The notes under the pieces are model-generated. The model saw nothing but the letters and a program-made list of their open reading frames with translations, was not told where the DNA came from and searched no databases. The translations under genes were made by a program, and so were the position numbers. Source: Paragonimus westermani (taxonomy: Eukaryota; Platyhelminthes; Trematoda; Plagiorchiida; Troglotrematidae). Taken from it: a DNA stretch of 64,000 nt. This document shows positions 49,640-61,149 of the stretch, piece by piece. The stretch is from the NCBI GenBank assembly GCA_008508345.1, contig QNGE01000296.1, positions 178,701 to 242,700 of the forward strand, written 5' to 3'. Position 1 is the stretch's first letter, and each line of letters starts with the position of its first letter.

Positions 49640-49980
49640 TTGATGCGTGAATACTCTTCATGGGACTTACCAAGCCAAAGAGCACGTGCATTCAAAAAGC
49701 ACTTTAATACGATGGTGATGTTTTTAGATCTTTCATGCATACACAGGTTCATGTATAATAGTATAATAACTGAATGTACAAAACTGTCCTGGACACATCT
49801 GCCTTCCTGTGTGAGGTCGCAAAAACTCTCTGGGTTGCCAGAACTTCACAAAAGTTGTTGCGGTTTGAGACCAGCGGAAACCATTCTCATGAAATGACAA
49901 TAATCCATGGGCCGAGGGAATTCGCACCCCACATGTTTACAAATCACATTCGACTGTTTTCACAATAGATGACATATGAA
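49640..49980 (+). pseudogene. Possible PLE RT vestige
   Basis: The frame in phase with 49640 contains KLSGLPELHKSCCGLRP at about 49827-49880. This aligns with the PLE signature RLYGLPK.HK....LRP that opens the RT core, also seen as RLYGLPNVHK in the PLE at 19.49 kb. A TGA follows soon after (49895-49897), and the next RT motifs are not readable. One well-matched signature in a short window is suggestive only. Confidence 0.4.
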
Positions 49981-49984
49981 AGGA

Positions 49985-51945
49985 AACTCGCATTAATTTT
50001 CAATCAAAAAGTTCAGTCCGACAAATCCATTCCAATCGTTTTCTCATCTGCCCAATTCATACTGAATGATTTCAAGCGAAATAGGGCTCACAGATTTTCA
50101 CAAGCAGACTCCACTGAACAAGTTAGTCAAATTATGTTGCATACAAATTCCCCTTAAATTTCTGTTATGGATATGCTGTCAAAGCCACACGGGAAAGGTG
50201 CATAACCGAACTCGCAAGATAAAAGATGATCCGGAAAAGTCCCAGAAAACTGAGAAAATATGCGACGATTATTGAAGTTGTTCACGTGAAGGCAACAATA
50301 CAATTAAGACTTGAGTCCTACATGATAAAACAGAAGTGCTGAATAACCTAAAACACACCATTTCGCGGCACCGGATTGAAATACGGTCACCAGTTGAACC
50401 AAAAAACGTATGAGCACAGCAGAAGTAATGACTGTGATAAGTATTGTGCCATTTTGAAATTCATACCTCGTTTCGGTGTTCAGAAAAATACGAGATAAAC
50501 GGTTCAATTTATTGCAAGATTTTACGAAAAGCTTGAAAACTACAGGGAAAATTGACTGCGTCTCCATTAATTAGTTCAAGACTGCTTTTATCGCAAAGAG
50601 CCACAAAGTATTGATTCCGTGTAATTTATAAACTGGAGTAAATACACGACACACCTTTGTCGTTAACGGGTAACTGAAAACATTCGCAATAATGACCGCT
50701 AAAGAGCCGGAAGACCAATCCATGACTGTGTTATTCCCATTTCCTGAGCCAGTGCACCGGGGACTCATATATAAGTTGCAAAGGTCATCACTCAACGTTT
50801 GCCTCTTTAGTCAAGAGGTTTTTAAGCTTGTCAAGTCGGTCATCACAATGAAGGATCAATAACTCGAATGTGGGTAAGCAGTTATCTATACATTGAACCG
50901 AAATAGCTTGTGAGATTGGAGCAAACTCAAGATCGGCACACTACGAGATGTAAGGTTTAACGGGTTAAAAAAGTAGACCGTGACTTGCACACTGATTAAA
51001 TTTCAAGACCTTCCTCCCCACAAGCAGATAACCATGAAGAATAGGTTTTTTAAATACCTTCCAATCGATTCCAACGCGTAGTCCCTTCATTGGCCTTGGA
51101 CACAACGAATTGTTAATTGAAGCTCAAATTCGGACTTTCCGTATGAGTCACACAAACAACAACACTGTCTTGTTACCTCCGACTTAACCGTCTTACTCTT
51201 AAAAGATCAGTTTCATAAATCCTGGATAAGTCATTCGCTCTCGCCTTGTTAATTTACTGAATGGTTGCCTCACCAACAGAACACAATACACGCATATCAT
51301 GGACACGGTTCCTCTCACGTGGTACCTGCCTTTAGTTTAGTTCAAGAGATTAATCTGTTCACTTCTGCGTTCCCAGCTAACACGGTCAAAATCACAGCAC
51401 TATAAAAAAACACGGTCACCACACACCGCAGTGTATCCATTTCTGCCAATCCCGAGTCAACAAAAGCGCCGTATTATTTGCCGAACAAACTTGTAACCTG
51501 CCAACAGATACCGCAAAGTGGCTGAGTGTTTTGTTGTCACCTGTTGTTCGTGTCTACTGCACATTTTTTGAGATGCAACACAAAAATTAAAATGTTCAGA
51601 ACTTGTCCATCCCCAAACTGGTTTCATTGTAACACTTATTCCGAGATTATTTCTTACATATGTCCGTCCATATCAGTCAGACATCTGAAAATCACAAGGC
51701 TTATTTCTGCCCTTCATCTCCCACATTTGTCTTGCGCCCCCTGATGTATCACTTCCTTTAACCTTTCACTGCACTGAAAACGTTGGTGTTTGCAGTTCTA
51801 CTGTGATTCTTTGTGCAGTCAAAATTTTAGTGCATTGTGAACCCGGTTCTTTTGAGCGCATTAAACGACAAAATTTAGCAGGATGTTAGCCTTCAGTTGC
51901 ATTGTTTGTAAGTCAGCAAACTGCAAATTTCTTGATTCTGCTTTT
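49985..51945. other. No recognised gene
   Basis: AT-rich spacer with anonymous frames below 90 codons. No repeat or RNA gene recognised. Confidence 0.4.
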
Positions 51946-52039
51946 TCAGCCATTGTAGTAATACAGCTTCTATGCTCAGCAGTGGCATGGTGGATTCCAG
52001 CGTGAATTGTTGGGGAAATCCTGCTAGAGCAATCGATTC

Positions 52040-52236
52040 TCTTGAATCATTTGGCGGATTCCATACGAGACAGTGGGACAGGTGGGTAACAGAGTCCAAA
52101 TGTGAAACTTCCGAGCTCCTGGCGTGGCTTTGTAGTTCAGCTGGTAGAGCGCATGCCACGTTGAAGCATGCGGTGTCTGTCGCTGGTTCGAATTCAGCCG
52201 AAGCCCTGACTTTTCACAGTTGGGTTTCATCTAGAA
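52040..52236 (+). repeat. tRNA-derived SINE, copy 2
   Basis: A box (TAGTTCAGCTGG, 52132-52143) and B box (GGTTCGAATTC, 52185-52195), followed by the same GAAGCCCTGACTTTTCACAG flank as copy 1. About 85 bp upstream (GAATCATTTGG onward) is also shared with copy 3 at 53.35 kb, so the repeat unit reaches beyond the tRNA-like part on both sides. The opposite-strand open frames here are by-products of the repeat. Confidence 0.8.
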
Positions 52237-52239
52237 TCA

Positions 52240-53340
52240 TTAATCTTCCATACTACTCATTGATACTACAAGATCGCATGTATTGGTCAGCCCTCCACAT
52301 CGCCAACTGTTTGACTTATTGTATGTGACTGTTTGCATCCCATCAAATCGCATCTGTAAAGGTTTGCCATTTGGCTTTATTCAATGTTTTAAATGATCGT
52401 CTTGATAGGCAACTTCGTCCATCTAATATAAAGTTACTCTTCGATAATGGAAGTGACAGAAGTTAGAGTGTGTGAAGTTTCGCAACACCGTTGCTGATTT
52501 GAAAGGGTATAAGTTAGGTCGGTAGTGTAATGCTAAATGTGGATCAAATGAACAGGAATGCAACATTCAAAAACTTTGAACCAGTCGAGCGTATTTTGCT
52601 TTGAAAACATTCAGTTATAAACTGCTAAAAGTCGCTGATACATCAGCTTGAATTGTAAGGTCTTTTCGGAAGAGTGATTTACCAAAAAGCAAACGAATGA
52701 AGGAAGGGCAGATTTGTGCTGCGTTTACGTAATTGTGCCAAAAATTGTCACCATTCACCTAAATAAAGCCGCACGTAGAGTTGTAAAAATAAAGGGCCAT
52801 ACAGTTCGGGAACTTCCGGAGAAAACTGGTTCAGATACGAAGTGCTCTCAAAATTCGTCTTCCCATATAGCCTTAAATCTGAATCCTTAGGCAAGGTGAA
52901 GAATAGTTTGCCCAGATGCATTCTCCTTCACTGTGGTCTCTATAGAGGGTTTTATTCTGTTTACTCCCAAAAAAGTGTTTGAGGCAGAACATTAAGACAA
53001 ATAAATAGACTTATTGCCGTTGTAATACTGGCTGCTATCTTAAGTCATACGAGGACAGCTTAAGTCACTGCGTGAATGATGCGATTTGATATACGACGTT
53101 TGCCGTTACATGCATGCACCCATTGCTTTATCCATTCCGTAATCACTTAGTACATGCAAACGACGAAAATGAACGACATTTGGCATGAACATACACCTTA
53201 CCTGACAATTGCGGTTTCATTCGAATTCTTGCCGAGACAAAAGTGTTCAAAAACGCACTCAGTGTCGGAATACTTTGACAGTTTTCGTGGTTTTCTCCCG
53301 TTTTGTTTTATTCATTAAGAAATCCTGCTTTAACAGTCAA
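52240..53340. other. No recognised gene
   Basis: Spacer between two SINE copies. Nothing recognised. Confidence 0.45.
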
Positions 53341-53344
53341 CTCG

Positions 53345-53535
53345 CCGAATCATTTGGTGGAGTCTCTATGAGATCCAAAGGACTGGGCGGGTGACTTAAT
53401 TCAAAGGTGACATTTAGGAGTCCTCGGTGTGGATTCGTAGCTTCGCTGGTTGAGCGCTTGTTGCGTTTGAGTATACCGTTTCTGTCACTAATTCAAATCC
53501 AGCCAAAGTCCACATGTTTCGCGAATGAATCCCAT
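53345..53535 (+). repeat. tRNA-derived SINE, copy 3, degenerate
   Basis: It shares the upstream block of copy 2 (CGAATCATTTGG, then a GGGTGACTTAATTC-like block), the A box (GTAGCTTCGCTGG, 53437-53449) and a weakened B box (AATTCAAATCC, 53490-53500), followed by AGCCAAAGTCC. It is more diverged than copies 1 and 2, so an older insertion. Confidence 0.7.
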
Positions 53536-53539
53536 GTAA

Positions 53540-54395
53540 ATTTCACAACTTGACGATTGGTAAAATCACTTCTACCAGTAAATCCTTTCAAGTATGTTTC
53601 GTTCATCCTACCTGTTCTGATGATCTTCGTCATTTCCTCAAGTTGATCCAAACACTGACTACCTTATTCCTAACTTAAACGTAACAACGCCTATGGCTTC
53701 GAACAGGAATCCGATGTTTAAATGTTTTATTTATTACTAATCTACCAGCAAATGATAGCCACAGAGTTTGTGTTCGATCAGATCTGACTCACTTGGTTTA
53801 AAACTTCTGTTATTTCTGTCAACCTCTTTCCTGTGTCTCACACAATTTTGGTTTACTTCAGTCAACCGCTGATTTTGCGGCAATATTGCCTCCGTTAATT
53901 GCATATCAATCAATTCAATAAACATGAATGCTTACGTGTAGATTCAACACGCAGTATGTTCACAAAAGCTACCCATTCATCACTTTGTTTTCTATCGTGG
54001 AAGTCGATTCTGAACACACACTTGTCATTTCACAGAAGATCATTCGCCCTCGAAAATACAACTTGAAAAAAGTACCAACAACAAACAAAACTCTCAGATT
54101 AGCTATTCGTATTGCAACACACTCATTGTGAAGACAAATGCGAACAACAATCTCTGAAAAAAGAAATGTTACAGCAACACTGAAAGAAAGGGAAATACAA
54201 ACGGGGATAAGCTCAAAAGCTTTGATAACCGTGATTGAGATAACATAATTCAGGTAAACAGAGAACAAAATGGTGCATGTAATCTAAATCACGTTGACTT
54301 CTTATCTTAAAAGTAAAATGAACCAACGTTCTGTGACTTACGTGAAGTGGAATGTGTCATCTATCGGGAGCGACTTCAAAGTACGTCATGAGTGA
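53540..54395. other. No recognised gene
   Basis: Spacer between the third SINE copy and the hammerhead repeat. A 99-codon minus-strand frame at 53969-54268 and a 67-codon plus frame at 53928-54131 overlap each other and have no recognised motif. No repeat seen. Confidence 0.4.
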
Positions 54396-54399
54396 ACAA

Positions 54400-54600
54400 A
54401 ACAAATACACGAGTTACTGATGACTAGTCGGGGATTTGGTTTCTTTTTTCAAGTTGACCACTCCTGATGAGCTCTAATGAGAGCGAAACTCGAGTCTAGT
54501 GCTTCTTTTCGAAATAGGATGGCTGGAAAGTCTATATGAATGCAAACACTACGATCAAATGTGAGTGGCGGTCAACTTGAAAAATACACGAGTATTTCAT
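54400..54600 (+). repeat. Hammerhead repeat bounded by inverted arms
   Basis: The hammerhead core (separate entry) sits just inside an inverted repeat: 54444-54463 (TTTTTTCAAGTTGACC then ACTC) against 54563-54585 (GAGTGGCGGTCAACTTGAAAAA), 16 perfect pairs plus ACTC after a 3-base indel. The segment 54490-54590 recurs at 63650-63745. The flank outside the left arm (AGTCGGGGATTT) recurs in reverse complement at about 63754-63765, outside the right-arm position of that copy. The element is therefore palindromic at its ends. Confidence 0.7.
54457..54505 (+). ncRNA. Hammerhead ribozyme, near-intact type I core
   Basis: All invariant core parts are in order. CTGATGA lies at 54464-54470. Stem II is five pairs (GCTCT/AGAGC) with loop AATG over 54471-54484. 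GAAAC follows at 54485-54489, then a mini stem III (AC/GT around TCGA) and the cleavage triplet GTC at 54494-54496. Stem I is four pairs (CACT with AGTG) but the pair next to the core is a C-T mismatch. A very short stem III with GTC is typical of the hammerheads of schistosome Sm-alpha SINEs and PLEs (known of the family). Self-cleavage is plausible, probably reduced by the stem I mismatch. Confidence 0.8.
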
Positions 54601-54604
54601 GTTT

Positions 54605-55195
54605 TTTGGGGGGTAAGCAGTTCACTTTGATGCACACAACCTGGCTAAGTGTACTGACTTTCAGCCGGCTCTCATAGTCATTGTGGAAGATGAAATAGTG
54701 AGAATGTTTGACAAAAATTGAGTGTTCACAGATGAATTAGCTTGCTGACCTGTGGGCATACGGTTCGATCAGTCAGCGTATGATGCACTGTGAACATGAC
54801 ATGAACCTACCGAATACCGATACTCATTAGATGTGACGCAGTATCACTAAAAAACGATAACCGCAAGCAAAAATAGAACAAAGGTTACATTGCGACGGGG
54901 TACACCGCGGGGTGTATAACGATATTCTGTCAGTACTATTCACGCAGATCGTTTCTGTTATCCCCTCTGTCACACTGGTCAAAATAAAGACGAAATTGGT
55001 CAAGATGACTTGCATATTTTTAATCAACCAGTGAAAAACCCAAATGCTAGACTGTGAATTTAATAGTCACAAATAACTGTTCAGCGGACTTCTATACACA
55101 TTGCGTAATCAAACTGCATCCGGTGCTTAATCACAAATAATGTGTCTGGATAGGTTGGCTAGTGGAACACATCAACCCAAACTTCTAACCTAACA
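54605..55195. other. No recognised gene
   Basis: AT-rich spacer. One minus-strand 66-codon frame at 54827-55027 is anonymous. Confidence 0.45.
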
Positions 55196-55204
55196 CTGAA
55201 AACC

Positions 55205-55480
55205 AGTTAGGCGGAACCGGTTCAAAAAGTGTGGAGAGGAGCTCTAGTCGAAGGATCATCGGCTGGAGTTAACAGGACGGTTATTCCTCTCAAGGTGATC
55301 GGGCAACTTAGCAACTTGGTTGGCCGTTCACATAGGATAATTTGGTGGTGCTTAATGCGAGGTCAACGACGCAATGGGCAACACGGTTGCCCATGAAATC
55401 ATGTCCGGAGGTCTACGCACTACTGACGAGCTCCTTTTCTAAAGGGGCTGACCGGAGAGTCTGCGGGCATGCGGCTGCTA
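55205..55480 (+). repeat. Hammerhead-family repeat with deleted core
   Basis: At 55422-55475 the sequence runs CACTACTGACGAGCTC and jumps straight to CTTTTCTAAAGGGGCTGACC. Compared with the copy at 54.46 kb, the loop and second strand of stem II, GAAAC and GTC are missing, while the downstream tail is kept. The upstream 200 bp shares blocks with 34425-34690. Confidence 0.5.
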
Positions 55481-55484
55481 CGGT

Positions 55485-57435
55485 CAATTTTGGCTGATGC
55501 CCAATCTATATGAAACGACAAAAATCCTCCAATGCTCATCAATAACCATTGGGAAATCATCGCATATTTTTAAATCTGTGGGGCCGTACTCAAACTTGAG
55601 AACTACAGACAAGTTCATTAGTCCCTACACTTTGACGTACCTATGGGTAGTATACAAACAACAGCAACATATTTCATCTTTCAAAATCTCTTGTTACACA
55701 AGTGCTCGTTCAAAAAGGTTTAACTGATAACATGAATTTTACACGCACGATTGACCCAAACTTCAATACTGGGTGCATTCCGTGGTATTCATAGTTTTCT
55801 CCCCAGACCAGTAAATCCCAGTGTGCGGATTACAACTGTACAATGGCTTCTCTCTAATGTGATGGAAGAACTGAATGGATACTAAGCCAGCCGGTCAGCT
55901 TGAAATTCTTTTATTAACATTAAAATTGACTACCAGAGTTTTTCGTTTTAACTCCTTTTTGTGCTGAATTCCTTTTCTTCTTCATCAGCAGGGAAAGAAA
56001 CTGTACTGCGACGTAAAAACATATTGTTTATGCTCATCAGTGGCGTTGACACGCAGACAATTAACCCAAGTATCGTTTGATGAACATCCTCAAAACTTGT
56101 TCAGTTCCTTCACCCAATTCAGTGCACAGAAAGTCACATAATAAGGTTCGTTAAGCATGACATTATTAAAGTCTCCATCAAAGACTCGTTTCAGTGGTTT
56201 TTTCCGTTAAACAACTAGGTGCAATTTAGTTTTGACATTTTATATGTGAATTAATTTCCTAAAGCGCATTGCTGAAAGTTTCCTGCTGAAGCCGGGTTAT
56301 TCAGTAATTAAATAACAAACTCGAATAGAAAGTGAATTTTGTTCATAATGCAGAATGGTCAAAGAAATTAATTGCACAGAAGAAGTTATTCAACGCTTCT
56401 CTGTGGTGCCAGTTTCCAACTGAAATTAAACTTAACTGCTCCCCATGTGCGCAGTGACTTAGAAAAAGGAGAGTTTGGGAAACACGTGATGATAACTTAC
56501 ACATTTGTACTAAACAAACCCTTTGTAAACACACCGAACAGTGTCGTAGAAAAATACTGCCTAATTATAACAACCTTTATCCATAGAATAGGATGTATAT
56601 TTTCCATTTCACTGCAATATGTTCGGAGCAAAAAACGAAGGGCACAGAAATTGTGTGAAATATGCAAGACAGAATTTGAAACTGGAGAATGGTGCAGTTT
56701 TATTTTGAAGGACGATTTTCTATGTAAAACCTACAATCGAGCTTAATGTTTGACAGTAGCCTGTGGTCAGCCTTAACGTCTGTAATGGCATATATTTTGA
56801 CGCAAAAGTTGATATGGCAGTAGTAGTTAGCCATCAAGTAACACAATCTTGCCACGTGGACAGCAAATGGATGACAGTACTGATCGTGGTAAAATTTTCC
56901 AGGTAGTTTGATAAAAAAAACTTTCGAGAACCTTGCCAAGAAAATGTTTGAAGTATGCTGCTTCTATGCAGGATACCGTATTACGTAATGTGCAACAGAT
57001 AGTTAGCCTCTTTGACTGATTATCACAGTTCCGATACAAACTTAACTCCATCTGTCCCGTCAAACTGAACAGTGAAAAAATTAACCTTTATTCAACTGCA
57101 GCTTTGCAAGATAGATGTAGGTAATGTTGATATTTTGTTCAAACGTTAAACAATTAAGGTAGATCATGGTACAGATTGTGTGGACGTTTGTTTCTCGGAT
57201 AACAAGGTCCACATTGATTAGTTCATTTGTGTGGTGAAACATAAAGCATCAAGTTTGACGTAATTCGTTTAAAAGAGTGGGACTAGATGAAACCGTTAAC
57301 AAAACGTGTTCGACAGATTTATATAAATATATATGCTGAAAAGTACCTCACTGTTTCAACAAAACACTCGAGGCTGCCAGTGTTCTTCCAGGATGCTCAC
57401 AAACGAATGTGATTAAGCATTTGTATGCGTTAGTT
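55485..57435. other. No recognised gene
   Basis: About 2 kb of AT-rich spacer. The 124-codon plus-strand frame at 56372-56746 has no recognisable domain, and frames on the other strand overlap its ends. No repeats seen. Confidence 0.35.
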
Positions 57436-57454
57436 CAACTGTTTTATGTGCTGT

Positions 57455-57615
57455 CAATACCAAAGTGGCCAGTGCGTCTACCTCACGCAAACATGGCCAG
57501 AGTTCAAATCTAGGCCGCACCAATTATGTACACTAACAAGTTCTAACGAGGGCAAAACTCGCGTGTAGTGCCTCTTTACAGGACGGGTTGACTAAAGTGT
57601 CTGGGGTGAGGGGTG
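57455..57615 (+). repeat. Sm-alpha-like SINE: tRNA head plus decayed hammerhead
   Basis: A tRNA-like Pol III promoter comes first: A-box-like TGGCCAGTGCG (from 57466) and a B box GTTCAAATC (57502-57510) that fits the GWTCRANNC consensus. About 20 bp later a decayed hammerhead follows: ACTAACAAG where CTGATGAG is expected, TTCTAACGAGG, GCAAAAC for CGAAAC, and TCGCGTG near the cleavage site. The family tail comes next (TAGTGCCTCTTTACAGG, then GGTTGACTAAAGTGTCTG). This is the layout known for schistosome Sm-alpha SINEs. The core has several mismatches and should be inactive. Confidence 0.65.
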
Positions 57616-57619
57616 CGAA

Positions 57620-60600
57620 GGCGTCAATCAGTCGTGAGTTATGTTCATCTTCTCTGAACCAAAAATGTCCACTTCTTATCGGTAGTCATGATTATGTTAT
57701 CCTCGATTTCGAAACGTTTCTGATTATTTTGGAAATGATAATCAGCCTTCAAACTGATACCGATGTTACGATCAATAGTCACATCAGCCAGGTTGAGGTT
57801 AAAATCTGTGGAATGACAGAAAATACTGAGTGATTTTAAAACTATGTCACGCGCTGTAATATAATATGGACATAACTGACGTGTTTGAAGAGACTACCAG
57901 CGAGTTGTTAAACTGACGCTTAATTTTTGAAGCGCTAAAATTTAGTGAACATGCCTGTCAAGACCGTGAACAGCATGCCGACTTTGCAGGTCTCTTAGTT
58001 TACCACCTGCAACCGTTCAGCCACAAGTACTTAAGCTAAGGCTGACAGTACTATTCCGTGAGAGACACAGTAATTGCCTTGGTAACTGACTTTCACTCCA
58101 CACACATTTTTATACATAAATGCAACCCATAAAAATGTGATCACTTTTCTGGCACTTCACTATACCTAGATTTGGGACCATGTTGTATGTGCATTGTTCC
58201 TAAATAAATAGATATCCGGAATCTAATGCTTTATTCACAAGGACAACCTGAGTAGTACACCTATTTTAGACAAGGTTCTTCAATTTCAACCCGTAAGATT
58301 ACTTCCGCGTTGATTCATACAACAAAGGAATGATCATCTCTCTACACTTGTGAAAGTCAGTATATTAAGTAGATTTTCATCGAGCCTAAGCACGTTATTC
58401 GCCCCAAAATTAACACTGATTTGAAGCCTTGAAATGTGCTCAATCAACTTTCAACTAGAGATGTGCGTAGGACTCGACAGCAACTTAGCATGGAGTAAAC
58501 CGAACGAATGGTGAATTTATGTGATGTGTACCACTGCCTAATTATTATGTCAGTTCACATTACTGACAGAAGAGTGCGCCCACTGCTTACATAGGTCCTA
58601 TTTATAACAGAATCTTGATCGATTCCTATTTCCCATATATTCAAACAGACTTCATGCATGAGCGGATTCGCCGTCCCCCGTATCCCCTGTAAGGAATAAG
58701 CTTATGGTTTCCGGCTTGCTAAGCCACACCCCATATCCACCTGTTCGAATTGCTCTGCTCCAATGAAGAACTTCCGCTAGTTTTGTTTCGTATATCGAAC
58801 AGTTCCATATGTATGTCGTTTGCCCTTCATCACAGCAAAAAACGAATGCTTTACCTGCGATTCGATTTAGCGAGGATTTCGCAAATTAACCACTTCGGAT
58901 ACGACAAGTTTGCTACACGCCTACGCTGCGTGTTCACTTCAAGAAGTCTATCAGAACTGACTGACCTATTTCCCTAATTACACATCTGCGATTGGTTTGG
59001 TATACTTCCACAGTACCGGCATCAGGTAACCCGTCTGCTTTATTATACCGACAATTCTCGAAATACTGTTCCAACCTGAATTCCTCGTACTACCCTTCGC
59101 TGTCCGATTTTCTCAACCAAACAACTGGCCCATTTTAAGCAGAGTTTCATCCCGGAAGACAGAGCAATATGAATTTTAATTGTAAGGCAACGATATTCGT
59201 CAATTCACTTATTCCACTCCTGTACCACTGATACAAAATCTTACAGTGTTGGAACGCATCATCAGGAGGTTCGTGGTTTATTTTCCGTTTTACGGTTGAG
59301 TAGATAACATAAAAATAATAGACCCTGTGAGGGATTTTCTCTTTTTCAGTTGAAATACGCACAAAGTTTTTTCCGAATAAAATGAAGTAAACATGTCATA
59401 GGTTCAGACAACTGGTAAAAATGTCCGCATACTGTTTAGAAATAAGTCCGGAGATGATTATGATACTACAGGGTAGAGCCGAGTATATGATACAGGATAA
59501 GATTTCTAGTTACACGAATGGATCTGTGCACATACGAACACCCGAGGAACAGCGGCTAGTTGGTGTGATGGGGAAGAGGACTATACACGTGTACGGCGCT
59601 AAACTGGGTTCACCTTATCCTGACAATTGACCTTGTTGGCTGCTGTTACGGATCAGTGACCCACTTCAAGTCTACCAAAGCAGCGAGGATCTAAATCGTG
59701 AGGAAACTTTTCGCTTATTCGGATTACCAGTCCATAATGTTAAGGATAGTGAGGAAAATCGAACGTCAGTGAACCGCATGCACTCAGCAAAGTCCACCTG
59801 AAATCGACATCGATATTTAAATTTGTGTGTGTAAAAGCGCAGTGCGTTGAGAATGGGAGCTGGGCATACGTGATACCGGATGATGGGACGGTAGCACACA
59901 ACAGATGAACTCTAAGATTTTTTTTGCCGTACGGTCTCTGTCACAAAACTAGCTTCATAACTTCAGCATAATGATGAGGGCCTGTCTACCGCGAGAGGGG
60001 TACATATAACCCACAATTTAAACTAATCAGAATGGATCCGGAGCAACGTCATTCACGTATAAAACCTGTAACTTTCACATTCACGAACTTTGAGATAGTA
60101 AACACAAGAAAGTCCCCAGGTGAGAGAAAAACTACTCCCTTAAATATATTTTACGAAGGGAAGTGCCGGCAGACACTTTTCATGTCCTCAGGACAAGCCG
60201 GATGAACCCAGTCACAAACTGCATGCATACCCATAGTAAAAAAGGAACACCTTACTTAAATCGATGTAAAACATGTCACCTTTTGGCACACTCAGACTTT
60301 TTAGTGTCCTTACAGATGGAAATGAGATCCCGTCACTCGAAGTGAATCACCGAAGTTTTGCATATGTTGTTCATTTTAGGGGTCGTTTACAAGACAGTGG
60401 ACTAGCATTGGACGTTCACCTCGTCGACGCTTTCCTCTGAGTTCTGAATATGAAGATTTTTCTTCCGGCTAAGTATTCCGAAATTCGTAAGTGTACTTGC
60501 CCGGAGGACAATATAAAGTTGGAAGGTGGACGCGTTGGTCGTGAGTCTAGCCCCAGAAGTCATGAACAGAGGTACACTAACAAAAATGCTGTAACCAGCT

Positions 60601-60630
60601 GGTCAACCAAAAGTTCTGAATTCGCATAAA
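57620..60630. other. No recognised gene
   Basis: AT-rich spacer. Frames at 57588-57833, 58750-58977 and 59421-59630 (60-80 codons) are anonymous. No repeat or RNA gene recognised. Confidence 0.35.
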
Positions 60631-60634
60631 TAAA

Positions 60635-61149
60635 GTGTGGTAGATAATCAGGCCGGAGGTGCGGATAATCCAACGCTCCAGGAAATACATAGACGCGGGA
60701 GAAGGCACGTCCAAAACCCCACAACAAACGGATCGGGGACGGTGGGGGCGACCGAATTAGTCATCGCTCGACCAAATCGGACCAACGGCCGAGACATTGT
60801 AGGCAAAAGGGGGGATAACAAAGTTGAAGGCATGGTTATTCCAACACTCGCAGTCGTGGACTACGGTCAGGGGCCAGCTTAGATAGATGGAGGAGAACAA
60901 GAACAAGCGGACGAGCCATTGATCAGTGCAATCGGACTAACGGGTGGAGAATGGTAGACAGAAACCCCCCTGATAGACGGCGCTGGGCACGCACATAAAC
61001 CAGGCAGAAGTGCACACGATGCATGAGCGGAAACCTGGGGGAGTTATGGTCCGGAATGGTGATATATAAACGCGAGCGCGCGCATGGCATGATAAATAAC
61101 ATATTGGACAATAAAGATTGTGCTTTATTGGACGCCTTTTCGCTACAAT
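60635..61149 (+). mobile_element. Probable solo LTR
   Basis: A GC- and CpG-rich block, unlike its AT-rich surroundings, ends at CGCTACAATAG (61141-61151), exactly where similarity to the reverse copy at 8725 stops. In LTR order it has a TATA-like box (GATATATAAA, 61061-61070), a poly(A) signal AATAAA (61110-61115) within an AATAAAG...CTTTATT inverted repeat, then a short U5-like end. The 5' end is a guess (TGTGGTAG near 60638). No target-site duplication, primer-binding site or gag-pol frame is visible, hence solo LTR. The 81-codon frame at 60637-60882 is probably composition-driven. Confidence 0.5.

Noticed and set aside
56372..56746. 124-codon plus-strand frame as a host exon
   Set aside because: No recognisable domain, frames on the opposite strand overlap both of its ends, and no convincing splice context was seen.
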